7,596 bases of DNA from JANNGZ01 sp031404155 (lineage in GTDB: Bacteria; Pseudomonadota; Gammaproteobacteria; Burkholderiales; Burkholderiaceae_C): NCBI GenBank assembly GCA_031404155.1, contig JANNGZ010000498.1, positions 1 to 7,596 of the forward strand, written 5' to 3'. A program made the translations under genes and the position numbers. Positions 1-6,426 of this stretch are shown in pieces (positions within the stretch are counted from its first letter, which is position 1; every line of letters starts with the position of its first letter). A model generated the notes under the pieces. It saw only the letters and a program-made list of their open reading frames with translations. It searched no databases and was not told where the DNA came from.

Positions 1-511
1 GACCGTCGCCATGCTCGTGCTCGTGCCCATGCTCGTGCCCAGTGTGTGCGTGTCCACCGGCGACGTACGCGCCCGCCTCGGGCTCGAAGGGCGCGTGTTC
101 GGCGCTCACGATCAGGTGCATCGCCCTGAGCATGTCCACCAGCACATGGTCGGGTTCGAGCTTCAGGTGGTCGCTCTGCAGCTCCAGCTGCACATGCCGG
201 TTGCCCAGGTGATACGCCGCGCGCAGCAGGTCGAAGTGGGAGCCGTGTTCGCTGCAATGTTTCACCACCAGCACCGGCTGGGCCGCCGCGTGCACACGGA
301 TCAGCGAGCCGTCTTCGGCCACCAGCACGTCGCCGCCGCGAACCACCGCGCCGCGCGGCAGGAACACGCCGAGCGAGCGGCCGGCGCTGTCGGTGGCGTC
401 GAAGCGGCTTTTGCAGCGCACGTCCCAGTCGAGCTCGATGTTCGTGGCGCGTTTGAGCAGCACCGCCGCCAGCCCCTGGCCGTGTGGGATGAGTTTGTTG
501 ACGGTGAGCAT
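1..511 (-). CDS. ureE: Urease accessory protein UreE (nickel metallochaperone), 3' end cut by window edge
   Basis: UreE is the cytoplasmic chaperone that delivers Ni(II) to apo-urease with UreD, UreF and UreG. The frame opens at an ATG (complement 511-509) and stays open for 170 codons to the window edge. It was read by hand because no stop falls inside the window. The N-terminal half (MLTVNKLIPHGQG..., FLPRGAVVRGGDVL around residues 50-63) fits the UreE substrate-like domain. The metal-binding domain shows YHLGNRHVQL at 100-109, with the family's conserved nickel-binding His at 106, then DHVLVDMLR at 121-129 and PFEPEAGAY at 141-149. From residue 153 the tail alternates His with Glu or Gly (about eight His in 16 residues), as in known nickel-storing UreE tails. 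No convincing Shine-Dalgarno sequence precedes the ATG. The gene runs divergently from the peptidase gene 72 bp away. ureC is not directly upstream, which is unusual for a ureDABCEFG order. Confidence 0.93.
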   Translation of the reverse strand, partial: MLTVNKLIPHGQGLAAVLLKRATNIELDWDVRCKSRFDATDSAGRSLGVFLPRGAVVRGGDVLVAEDGSLIRVHAAAQPVLVVKHCSEHGSHFDLLRAAYHLGNRHVQLELQSDHLKLEPDHVLVDMLRAMHLIVSAEHAPFEPEAGAYVAGGHAHTGHEHGHEHEHGDG

Positions 512-583
512 GCTGGGCCTGTGGCGAGGAGCGGGGGGTGCAGTTTATGGCCGGCTGCTTGGCCTGCCGCGCATACTTGCGCG

Positions 584-2047
584 ATGCCCTCGACACCCCG
601 CGCCGCGCCTGGATCCGTGCTCGAACCCGCATCGGCATCGGCATCCGTGCCCGGTTCCGCCGGCGCCGCCTCCAGTGCAACCACCAGCCACCTGCGCAAC
701 GGCATCCAAGCCCTCGCCATCCCGCTGCCCCACCTCGCCACCGCCAACGTCGCCGTCTTCATCCGCACCGGCAGCGCGCACGAGGCGCGGGCCTTGAACG
801 GCATCAGCCATGTGGTCGAGCACATGGTGTTCAAGGGCACGCGCGAGCGGGACTGCGCGCGCATCAACCTCGACGCCGAGGCGCTCGGCGCGGAGGTGAA
901 CGCGCATACCGACAAGGACCACACCGCGTTCTACATGCGCGGCCTGGGCGCGGACGCGCCGGCCTTCGTGCGCATGCTGGCCGACATCGTGACGCAGGCC
1001 AGCTTCCCCGAGGCGGAACTCGAGCGCGAGCGCGCGGTGCTGCTGGCCGAGCACACCGAGGTCGAGGAGGACCCGATGTCCACCGCCTACGGCCTCTTCG
1101 ACCGCGCGGGTTGGGGCCTGCACCCGGCGGCGCAGCCGGTGATCGGCCGCCGCGCCAACATCCAGCGCTTTACCCGCGACGATCTGTTGGGCCATGTGCG
1201 GCGCCAGTTCACCGGCGCCAACATGGTGGTGGCCGCGGCCGGCGGCATCGGCGCGGAGGCGGTGCTGCGCGAGATGGAGGCCGCGTTTGCTGGGTTGCCG
1301 CCTGGCGCGCCGAATATCGTCGAGGCGCCGGCGTGGTCGGGCGGCGGCGTGCGGGCGCGGCGCCTGGCCGGCAGCAGCCAGACGCAGTTGGCGCTCGGGT
1401 TCCCGCTGCCGGCACGTGGGGGCGAGCGCGCAAGCAGCCTTGCGCAGCGTGGCCACAGCGCCAATGGCGGCGAGCGTGCAAGCGGCCTCGGCCTGAGTGA
1501 CCGCGGAGCCATCGACAGCACCGACCCCGACACCGCCTGCGAGCTGGCCGCCGCGCTCTTCGGCGAGGGCATGAGCTCACCGCTGATGGCCGAACTGCGC
1601 GAGCGCCGCGGGCTGGTCTACCACGCCGCCTGCGCGGCCGACCTGTTCGACTTCGGCGGCCAGTTTGCGCTGGAGGCGGCGGTGGCGCCGGACAAGCTCG
1701 ACGAGGTGCTGCGCGAGCTGATGCGCCTGCTCACGGCCCAGGCCGAAAGCATCTCGGCCGTGGACCTGGAACGCGCGCGCCACCAGCTCGTGGTGCGCGC
1801 GGCACTGGCGCAGGAGCGGCCGTCGCGCCGGCTCGAAGCGGCGGCGCTCGATCTCTTTGCGCTCGGGCGGGTGCGCCCGGGCGAGGAGCGCCTGGCGCAG
1901 CTGCATGCGGTGACGGGGGAGCAGGTGCGTGGTGTGTTCGAGCGGATGCTGACCGCGGGTGTGGCGATGGGCATCGCCGGTGCCGTGGGGCGCGGCGTGG
2001 CCGAGCGCGCGCGGGAGAGCGTCGCGCGGTTGCTCCCTCCCCCTTGA
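584..2047 (+). CDS. M16 family (pitrilysin/processing-peptidase-like) zinc metallopeptidase
   Basis: A 487-residue predicted cytoplasmic zinc peptidase of the M16 family, which cleaves short peptides or processes small precursors inside a clamshell of two homologous halves. The inverted zinc motif HVVEH is at residues 76-80. The third ligand is probably Glu156 in LLAEHTEVEEDP, 76 residues after His80, which is the family spacing. NAHTDKDHTAFYMRG (106-120) and FPEAELERER (141-150) also match the catalytic half. The second half contains GEGMSSPLMAELRERRGLVY (327-346), including the conserved R/Y-type motif of the M16 C-terminal domain. Residues 1-35 are low-complexity Ala/Ser/Pro with no clear signal peptide. 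The ATG at 584 lacks a Shine-Dalgarno sequence, so in-frame GTG codons at 617 and 647 are alternatives. The reading frame stays open back to position 11, but that part is antisense to ureE. Residues about 280-311 are a tandem repeat inserted between a beta strand and the following helix. The substrate is unknown, and the family call is firm. Confidence 0.88.
   Translation: MPSTPRAAPGSVLEPASASASVPGSAGAASSATTSHLRNGIQALAIPLPHLATANVAVFIRTGSAHEARALNGISHVVEHMVFKGTRERDCARINLDAEALGAEVNAHTDKDHTAFYMRGLGADAPAFVRMLADIVTQASFPEAELERERAVLLAEHTEVEEDPMSTAYGLFDRAGWGLHPAAQPVIGRRANIQRFTRDDLLGHVRRQFTGANMVVAAAGGIGAEAVLREMEAAFAGLPPGAPNIVEAPAWSGGGVRARRLAGSSQTQLALGFPLPARGGERASSLAQRGHSANGGERASGLGLSDRGAIDSTDPDTACELAAALFGEGMSSPLMAELRERRGLVYHAACAADLFDFGGQFALEAAVAPDKLDEVLRELMRLLTAQAESISAVDLERARHQLVVRAALAQERPSRRLEAAALDLFALGRVRPGEERLAQLHAVTGEQVRGVFERMLTAGVAMGIAGAVGRGVAERARESVARLLPPP
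1421..1516 (+). repeat. Two tandem 48-bp units inserted in frame in the M16 peptidase gene
   Basis: The 20 bases at 1421-1440 recur at 1469-1488 with two mismatches, exactly 48 bp apart. The remainder of the second unit (1489-1516) still resembles the first but is more diverged. Each unit encodes 16 residues: one begins GERASSLAQRG and the other GERASGLGLSD. Because 48 is a multiple of three, the reading frame is kept. The stretch sits where M16 proteins normally have a short loop before the helix leading to the GxGMSS motif. This suggests a small repeat inserted into a tolerant surface loop. Whether the unit is dispersed elsewhere in the genome cannot be seen from this window. Confidence 0.7.
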
Positions 2048-2127
2048 CGGGGGAGGGTGGGGGCGGGGTGGTCGCACCTCGACGCTACCCAAAACAAGCA
2101 CCCCCATCCCATCAAGGGGGAAGGAGC
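2032..2127. terminator. Inverted-repeat element, likely bidirectional terminator between convergent genes
   Basis: The 20 bases at 2032-2051 reappear inverted at 2108-2127 with 18 of 20 matching, separated by 56 bp. The left arm is also part of its own hairpin: nine bases at 2035-2043 pair perfectly with 2049-2057 around a five-base loop. C-rich/G-rich palindromes with a TTGA centre of this kind are common intergenic repeats in betaproteobacteria and xanthomonads. The element lies between the converging peptidase and hutF genes, where a two-way transcription stop would be expected. No T-run follows, so the terminator role is inferred from position and folding. The peptidase stop codon (2045-2047) lies inside the left arm. 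Confidence 0.6.
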
Positions 2128-2139
2128 CAGAAGGCGCCT

Positions 2140-3597
2140 TCAGACGTCGCCGATCCAAATCTCCCGCATCGCCCCCTCGAACTCCCGCGCCACTTTGTCC
2201 GCGCCCTCGTGCCGGTGCGCCTGCACCACCCAGCGCCCGGCCACCAGCACGCTGTGCCAGGGGCGGCCGGGGCTGGAGAAGACGAGGGCGTCGAGCAGGA
2301 ACCCGGGCGGCACGCCGAGCACGCTGGCGTCGTGCAGGTCCACCACCAGCGCGTCGGCGCGGGCGCCGACTTCCAGGCCCCAGCTCGCGAAGCCGGCCGC
2401 CGGGCCGCCGGCCTGCACCGCGCGGGAGAAGAGGCGTTGTGCGGTGGACGGCATGCCGCCGCGCGGCGACGCGGCGATGTTGCGCTGGCGGTGCAATAAA
2501 CGCTGGCCATAGTCGAGCCAGCGCAGCTCTTCGCGCCAGGCACGGGTGACTTGGCTGTCGGAGCCGACGGAGGTCGGCACGCCGGCGTCGAGCCAGCCGC
2601 GCAGGTCGGCCAGGCCGTCCCCGAGGTTGGCTTCGGTGCTCGGGCAGAGCACCACGCCGGCGCCGCTCTTTTGCACCGCGTCGATCTCGGCGCGGGTGCT
2701 GTGGGTGGCATGCACCAGTTGCCAGCGCGGGTCGAGCAGGCCCTCGCGTGCCAGCCATTCGATCGGGCGCGCGCCGGTGGCGTTGAGGCAGTCGTCGACC
2801 TCGGCGGTCTGTTCGGCGACATGGATGTGGATCGGGCCGTCGAAGCCCTCGGCCAGCGCGCGCAGGCGGTGGATGTTTTCAGGTGCGGCCGCGCGCAGCG
2901 AATGGATGGCGACACCGGCGTTCAGCAACGGCCTGCCCTGTGCCGAGGCGCGCTGAGCTGCCGCGGCGGCAATCTCGCCTCGCCAGCGCCACACCGCGTC
3001 GGCCGACGAGGCAAAGCGCCGCTGGTCCTCACGCAGCGCAGGCTGCGAGAAGCCGGCACGTTCGTAGAGCACCGGCAGCATCGTCAGGCCAATGCCGGCG
3101 TTCTGCGCCGCGTCGCTCAAGGCCCAGCTCATCGCCAGCGGGTCCGCATACGCGCGGCCGTCGTGGTCGTGTTGCAGGTAGTGGAACTCGCACACCTGCG
3201 TGTAGCCGCCGCGCAGCAGCTCCACATAAAGCTGCGCCGCGACCGCGCGCAACTGCGCGGGGGTGATGCGCAAGGCCACGCGGTACATGCGGTCGCGCCA
3301 ACTCCAGAAGTCGTCGGCCTCGCGCGTGCCATCAACATCACGCCGCTCGGCCAGGCCGGCAAAGGCGCGCTGGAAGGCGTGGCTGTGCGTGTCCACCAGG
3401 CTCGGCAGCAGCGGGCCGGGCAGGCGTTGCGCCTGTGCCGGCGGTTTGTGCACGCCGGGGGTGATCTCGGCCCAATGGCCGCGTTTGTCGATGCGCAGCA
3501 GCACCGCGTCGTGCCAGCCGCCTTGCTCGCGCAGGCTGCCGCGGCCGGCGAGCCAGGCCCGGGGCGCCCAGAGCAGGTTCGGGTCGGTGGGGGTCAT
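2140..3597 (-). CDS. hutF: Formiminoglutamate deiminase HutF
   Basis: HutF converts N-formimino-L-glutamate to N-formyl-L-glutamate and ammonia, the fourth step of the five-step histidine pathway, and supplies the HutG substrate. From the ATG at 3597 it is 485 residues of the amidohydrolase superfamily, slightly longer than the roughly 450-465 usual for the family. Zinc and catalytic signatures are intact: HSHAFQR at 71-77, HIHVAEQ at 257-263 (His259, Glu262), LVHATHS at 294-300, CPSTEANLGDG at 318-328, and Asp347 in GSDSQV, followed by EELRWLDYGQRLL. The start is uncertain. The ATG has no Shine-Dalgarno sequence. An in-frame GTG at 3621, with GAGAAGG ten bases upstream, would add eight residues and would overlap the stop of the preceding small ORF as GTGA. 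The frame stays open further upstream, but there it is antisense-like noise inside hutG. It is the last gene of the minus-strand hut operon. Confidence 0.93.
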   Translation of the reverse strand: MTPTDPNLLWAPRAWLAGRGSLREQGGWHDAVLLRIDKRGHWAEITPGVHKPPAQAQRLPGPLLPSLVDTHSHAFQRAFAGLAERRDVDGTREADDFWSWRDRMYRVALRITPAQLRAVAAQLYVELLRGGYTQVCEFHYLQHDHDGRAYADPLAMSWALSDAAQNAGIGLTMLPVLYERAGFSQPALREDQRRFASSADAVWRWRGEIAAAAAQRASAQGRPLLNAGVAIHSLRAAAPENIHRLRALAEGFDGPIHIHVAEQTAEVDDCLNATGARPIEWLAREGLLDPRWQLVHATHSTRAEIDAVQKSGAGVVLCPSTEANLGDGLADLRGWLDAGVPTSVGSDSQVTRAWREELRWLDYGQRLLHRQRNIAASPRGGMPSTAQRLFSRAVQAGGPAAGFASWGLEVGARADALVVDLHDASVLGVPPGFLLDALVFSSPGRPWHSVLVAGRWVVQAHRHEGADKVAREFEGAMREIWIGDV

Positions 3598-3617
3598 GGG
3601 GGCATTCACAGGCACAT

Positions 3618-3731
3618 TCACAGCGACAGGGCCTTCTCGAAACACACAGTCAAGGCGTCGCGGTGCTGCGAGTCCACCGTGTCGAGACGCAGGCGCATGG
3701 CAACAACACGGGCGACGGCACGCCCGCTCAC
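3618..3731 (-). CDS. Possible 37-aa small ORF coupled between hutG and hutF
   Basis: A short frame fills the gap between hutG and hutF. Its GTG at 3731-3729 overlaps the hutG stop as GTGA. Its own stop (3620-3618) overlaps a GTG that is in frame with hutF, again as GTGA. An internal ATG at 3698 would give a 26-residue version that includes LRLDTVDSQHRDALTVCFEK. About 30 of 37 codons end in G or C, which is compatible with coding but also expected from base composition. No Shine-Dalgarno sequence precedes either start, so expression would depend on coupling to hutG. I recognise no family and assign no function. It could be a leader that couples hutF translation to hutG, a remnant of a lost gene, or chance. 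Confidence 0.3.
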   Translation of the reverse strand: MSGRAVARVVAMRLRLDTVDSQHRDALTVCFEKALSL

Positions 3732-4525
3732 GGCCGCCATGCCAGCATCGTGTCGACCAGGCGCGCCAGCAGCGCCTGCGCTTTCGCGGCGCGTTCGTCG
3801 CTCCAGACTTCGGGGTGGGCCTCGTCGCCGAGGTAGGCGCGCCAGCACATCTCCATCTGCACCGCGTGGATGCCGCGTGCCGGTGCGCCGTAGTGGCGGG
3901 TGATCTGGCCGCCCTTGAAGCGGCCGTCGACGATGTGGCTGAAGTCTTGTTGCGCATCGAGCACCGCGGCCAGCGCGTCGCGCAGGCTCGGCGCACAACT
4001 GCTGCCGTCCACGGTGCCGAAGTTCAGGTCGGGCAGGTGGCCCTCGAAGAGCCAGGGCAGTTCGCTCTTGATGCTGTGGCCGTCGAAGAGGATAGCGTGG
4101 CCATGGGCGGCCTTGAGGCGCGCGAGTTCGGCGTCGATCGCGTCGTGGTAGGGCTGCCAGTAAAGCGCGACGCGGCGCTTCACTTCGGCGTCGTCGGGCG
4201 CGCCGCCTTCGGGGTAGATCGGGTGGCCGGTGAAGTGCCGCGTCGGGCACAACTCGGTGTTGTTGACGCCGGGGTACATCGGCTGGTTGTCGCTCGGGCG
4301 GTTCAAGTCGACCACGTAGCGGGAATGGCGCGGCACGATCAGGCTGGCGCCGCGTGCGCGCACGAAGTCGTACAGGCGCTCCAGGTGCCAGTCGGTGTCT
4401 TCCACCGCCAGCGCACGCGGCAGCAACTGCGCGCTCACCTCGGGCGATATCTCGCGGCCGGCGTGCGGCACGCTGACCAGCAGCGGCAAGTTGCCACGGT
4501 GCAGCGTAAAGACGTTGTTGTTCAC
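3728..4525 (-). CDS. hutG: N-formylglutamate deformylase (amidohydrolase) HutG
   Basis: HutG hydrolyses N-formyl-L-glutamate to L-glutamate and formate, the final step of the HutF-dependent pathway. The 265-residue protein has the length and blocks of the N-formylglutamate amidohydrolase family: SVPHAGREI at 18-26, YVVDLNRPSDNQPMYPG at 70-86, LFDGHSIKSELPWLF at 146-160 with a likely metal His at 150, GRFKGGQITRHYGAP at 201-215, and HAVQMEMCWRAYL at 220-232. The start is a GTG at 4525-4523 that overlaps the hutI stop as GTGA. A very strong Shine-Dalgarno sequence (4537-4529) precedes it at ideal spacing, so this start is well supported and coupled to hutI. It is distinct from the arginase-like formiminoglutamase of other bacteria that is also called HutG. 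Confidence 0.95.
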   Translation of the reverse strand: MNNNVFTLHRGNLPLLVSVPHAGREISPEVSAQLLPRALAVEDTDWHLERLYDFVRARGASLIVPRHSRYVVDLNRPSDNQPMYPGVNNTELCPTRHFTGHPIYPEGGAPDDAEVKRRVALYWQPYHDAIDAELARLKAAHGHAILFDGHSIKSELPWLFEGHLPDLNFGTVDGSSCAPSLRDALAAVLDAQQDFSHIVDGRFKGGQITRHYGAPARGIHAVQMEMCWRAYLGDEAHPEVWSDERAAKAQALLARLVDTMLAWRP

Positions 4526-5736
4526 TGCATCACCTCCCGGCCCGCGATCACCAAACGCGCTTGTGGCCGCTGTCCGAACCCATACGCCAGCTCGCTCGGG
4601 TGCTCCAGCGGCCAGGCCACGAAGTCGGCGCGCTGGCCGGGCGCGAGGTGGCCGCGGTCGTGCAGCCCGAGCGCCAGCGCGCCGTTCACCGTCATGCCGC
4701 GCAGCGCTTCTTCGGGCGTGAAGCGGAACAGGGTGCAGGCCATGTTGAGCATCAGCAGCGGCGACAAGGTTGGCGAGGAGCCAGGGTTGTGGTCGGTGGC
4801 AATCGCGATCGGCACCCCCGCGCTGCGCAGCGCCTGGATCGGCGGCAGTTTCGTCTCGCGCAGGAAGTAGTAGGCGCCGGGCAGCAGCACCGCCACCGTG
4901 CCGGCGGCAGCCATCGCGCGCACGCCGTCGTCGCTCAGGTATTCCAGGTGGTCGCAGCTCAGCGCCGCGTACTCGGCGGCCAGCCGCGCGCCGCCCTGGT
5001 CGCTGAGCTGTTCGGCATGCAGCTTCACCGGCAGGCCGAGCTTCTTGGCGGCGTTGAACATGCGCCGGGTTTGCGCGGGCGTAAAGCCGATGCGTTCGCA
5101 GAACACATCTACCGCGTCGACCAGGCCTTCGGCATGCAACTGCGGCAGCCAGGCGCAGGCGTCGTCGATGTAGGCGTCGGCGCGGCCTTCGTACTCCGGC
5201 GGCAAGGCATGCGCGGCGAGGCTGGTGGTGCGCACCGTGAGCGGCAGTTCCGCGCCGAGGCGCCGCGCCACCGCCAGGCAGCGCCGCTCGTCGTGCAGGC
5301 TCAGGCCGTAGCCGGATTTCACTTCGAGCGTGCTCACACCTTCCTGCATCAGCGCCAGCGCGCGCTGCCGGGCCAGCACGAAGAGCTGTTCGTCGCTCGC
5401 GGCGCGGGTGTGCGACACGGTGGAGCGGATGCCACCGCCGGCGCGGGCGATGTCTTCATAACTCGCGCCCTGCAAACGCAGCTCGAACTCGCGCGAGCGC
5501 TCGCCGCCGTAGACCAGGTGGGTGTGGCAATCCACCAGGCCGGGCGTGACCAGAGCGCCGTCCAGATCGTGTTCTGCCGCGACCGCTGTGCTCGCGGGCA
5601 GGCTGGCCAGCGCGCCGGCCCAGACGATGCGGCTGCCGTCGGTGAGCAGGGCGCCCTGTTCGACCAGGCCCCAGCCGCTGGCCTCGGCCAAGGTGGCCAG
5701 GCGGGCGTGGCGCCAGAGGGTATAGCGGTTGGCCAT
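4522..5736 (-). CDS. hutI: Imidazolonepropionase HutI
   Basis: HutI opens the ring of 4-imidazolone-5-propionate to give N-formimino-L-glutamate, the third step of histidine degradation. The 404-residue length is typical of this amidohydrolase. Key elements are PGLVDCHTHLVYGGERSREF from residue 65 (metal ligands His71 and His73), LEVKSGYGL at 137-145, KLHAEQ at 238-243 (His240, Glu243), CDHLEYLS at 261-268 (His263) and ATDHNPGS at 313-320 (Asp315). All metal and substrate residues expected for the family are present. The ATG at 5736 lacks a good Shine-Dalgarno sequence. The 54-bp gap to the hutD stop contains part of a 10-bp inverted repeat. The stop overlaps the hutG start. Confidence 0.96.
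   Translation of the reverse strand: MANRYTLWRHARLATLAEASGWGLVEQGALLTDGSRIVWAGALASLPASTAVAAEHDLDGALVTPGLVDCHTHLVYGGERSREFELRLQGASYEDIARAGGGIRSTVSHTRAASDEQLFVLARQRALALMQEGVSTLEVKSGYGLSLHDERRCLAVARRLGAELPLTVRTTSLAAHALPPEYEGRADAYIDDACAWLPQLHAEGLVDAVDVFCERIGFTPAQTRRMFNAAKKLGLPVKLHAEQLSDQGGARLAAEYAALSCDHLEYLSDDGVRAMAAAGTVAVLLPGAYYFLRETKLPPIQALRSAGVPIAIATDHNPGSSPTLSPLLMLNMACTLFRFTPEEALRGMTVNGALALGLHDRGHLAPGQRADFVAWPLEHPSELAYGFGQRPQARLVIAGREVMQ
4529..4537 (-). promoter_or_regulatory. Strong ribosome binding site deciding the hutG GTG start
   Basis: The minus strand reads GGAGGTGAT, fully complementary to the core anti-Shine-Dalgarno sequence. GGAGG ends seven bases before the GTG at 4525. It lies inside the last codons of hutI. 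It fixes the hutG start as GTG and implies high initiation there in addition to coupling from hutI. Confidence 0.8.
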
Positions 5737-5782
5737 GGTGCGGGTCTTGGTGGGTGCCTGGTTGTGTTGGTGAAGGGCGCTG

Positions 5783-5811
5783 TTCGAGTGTTATTCGAGC
5801 GAACACTCGAA
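5783..5811. repeat. Perfect 10-bp inverted repeat spanning the hutD stop
   Basis: The ten bases at 5783-5792 are the exact reverse complement of 5802-5811, with a nine-base loop between. The hutD stop codon (5793-5791) sits at the inner edge of one arm. In hutCDIGF mRNA this would form a stem-loop about 45 bases before the hutI start. No T-run follows on either strand, so a simple intrinsic terminator is unlikely. An mRNA-stability or processing hairpin, or a protein-binding site, is possible. Confidence 0.6.
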
Positions 5812-6426
5812 GTGCCAGACCTCCTGGTCGCAGGTCCAGCCGGCGAAGACCGGCGCGCCGTACTGCCACGCCAGGCTCATCGGGTCGAGCGATATCGGGT
5901 AGCCGCCGCCGGTGCGCAGCACCGTGGTGTGGGCGACGAACACACCGCGCAGCGGCGCGTCGGAAACCACGGTGACGCCGGCGCCCACCCGTTGCAGGTG
6001 CCCGTAGGCGCCGCGCAGCATCAGGTTGAGGTCGCGCGTGGGGTCGTCGATCAGCCGGCAGTGCGGCGCATCGGCGCCATGGAAACGCAAGGCGTCGTCG
6101 CCGAGCACCACGCGCTGGTCGCCCTGGGGCAGGCTGAGCACCACACCCGCGCCGAGCAGCACCGCAAACCAGCGGTCGACGCCGGGGTAGGCGGAGAACG
6201 GGCCGTCGCTGTCGATATCGGCCACGCTCACCCGCAGCCGCCAATGCTCGGCGCTGGGCCAGGTAAGCAGCTCGCGTGAAATGCCGCCGCCGTTGGCCCA
6301 GGGCTGCTCGGGCACGCTGTCCATGCGCACGATGTTGAGCTTGCCATGGCCACTGCCTGACGCCGCCCGTGCGCCGAGTGGCGCGTTGAGATCCGGGTTG
6401 AGCCAACGATTCCCGACCAAAGTCAT
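5791..6426 (-). CDS. hutD: HutD family protein (histidine-utilisation accessory, cupin-like)
   Basis: HutD proteins are bicupin-fold accessory proteins found in hut operons. They are thought to bind a pathway compound such as formylglutamate and to limit hut expression, but their exact role is not settled. The 211-residue product has the family signatures PWANGGGISREL at 42-53 and WRLRVSVADIDSDGPFSAYPGVDR at 62-85, plus GAGVVLSL at 92-99. Residues 1-28 are a Gly/Ala-rich extension ahead of the conserved core, so a later start such as Met35 cannot be excluded. The ATG at 6426 overlaps the hutC stop as ATGA, and AAGGAG lies ten bases upstream, which supports this start and coupling to hutC. Confidence 0.9.
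   Translation of the reverse strand: MTLVGNRWLNPDLNAPLGARAASGSGHGKLNIVRMDSVPEQPWANGGGISRELLTWPSAEHWRLRVSVADIDSDGPFSAYPGVDRWFAVLLGAGVVLSLPQGDQRVVLGDDALRFHGADAPHCRLIDDPTRDLNLMLRGAYGHLQRVGAGVTVVSDAPLRGVFVAHTTVLRTGGGYPISLDPMSLAWQYGAPVFAGWTCDQEVWHFECSLE

Noticed and set aside
10..52. Short tandem DNA repeats built from CTCGTG/CATG units, possibly a CRISPR-like or satellite array
   Set aside because: They are explained by alternating His and Glu/Gly codons of the UreE metal-binding tail.
11..583. In-frame N-terminal extension of the M16 peptidase, giving a 678-residue protein
   Set aside because: This stretch is antisense to ureE, whose codons give a clear conserved protein. The extension shows no family resemblance, and the M16 domain begins only after about position 690.
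541..583. Promoter for the M16 gene using CATACT at 572-577 as -10
   Set aside because: No matching -35 at an acceptable distance, and it would give an almost leaderless transcript. The support is too weak to annotate.
2551..3903. Long plus-strand open frame of 450 codons
   Set aside because: It lies opposite hutF and hutG, which have full family motifs. The translation is a composition-driven shadow without recognisable motifs.
3598..3996. Upstream extension of hutF to 618 residues
   Set aside because: The added part overlaps hutG out of frame and is Arg/Ala-rich with no resemblance to HutF N-termini.
3263..4870. Plus-strand open frame of 535 codons
   Set aside because: It is antisense to hutF, hutG and hutI and crosses their boundaries, with no domain or ribosome site.
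4561..6279. Long plus-strand open frame of 572 codons
   Set aside because: It is opposite hutI and hutD. High GC makes stop-free antisense frames common, and the product resembles reversed hut codons, not a protein family.
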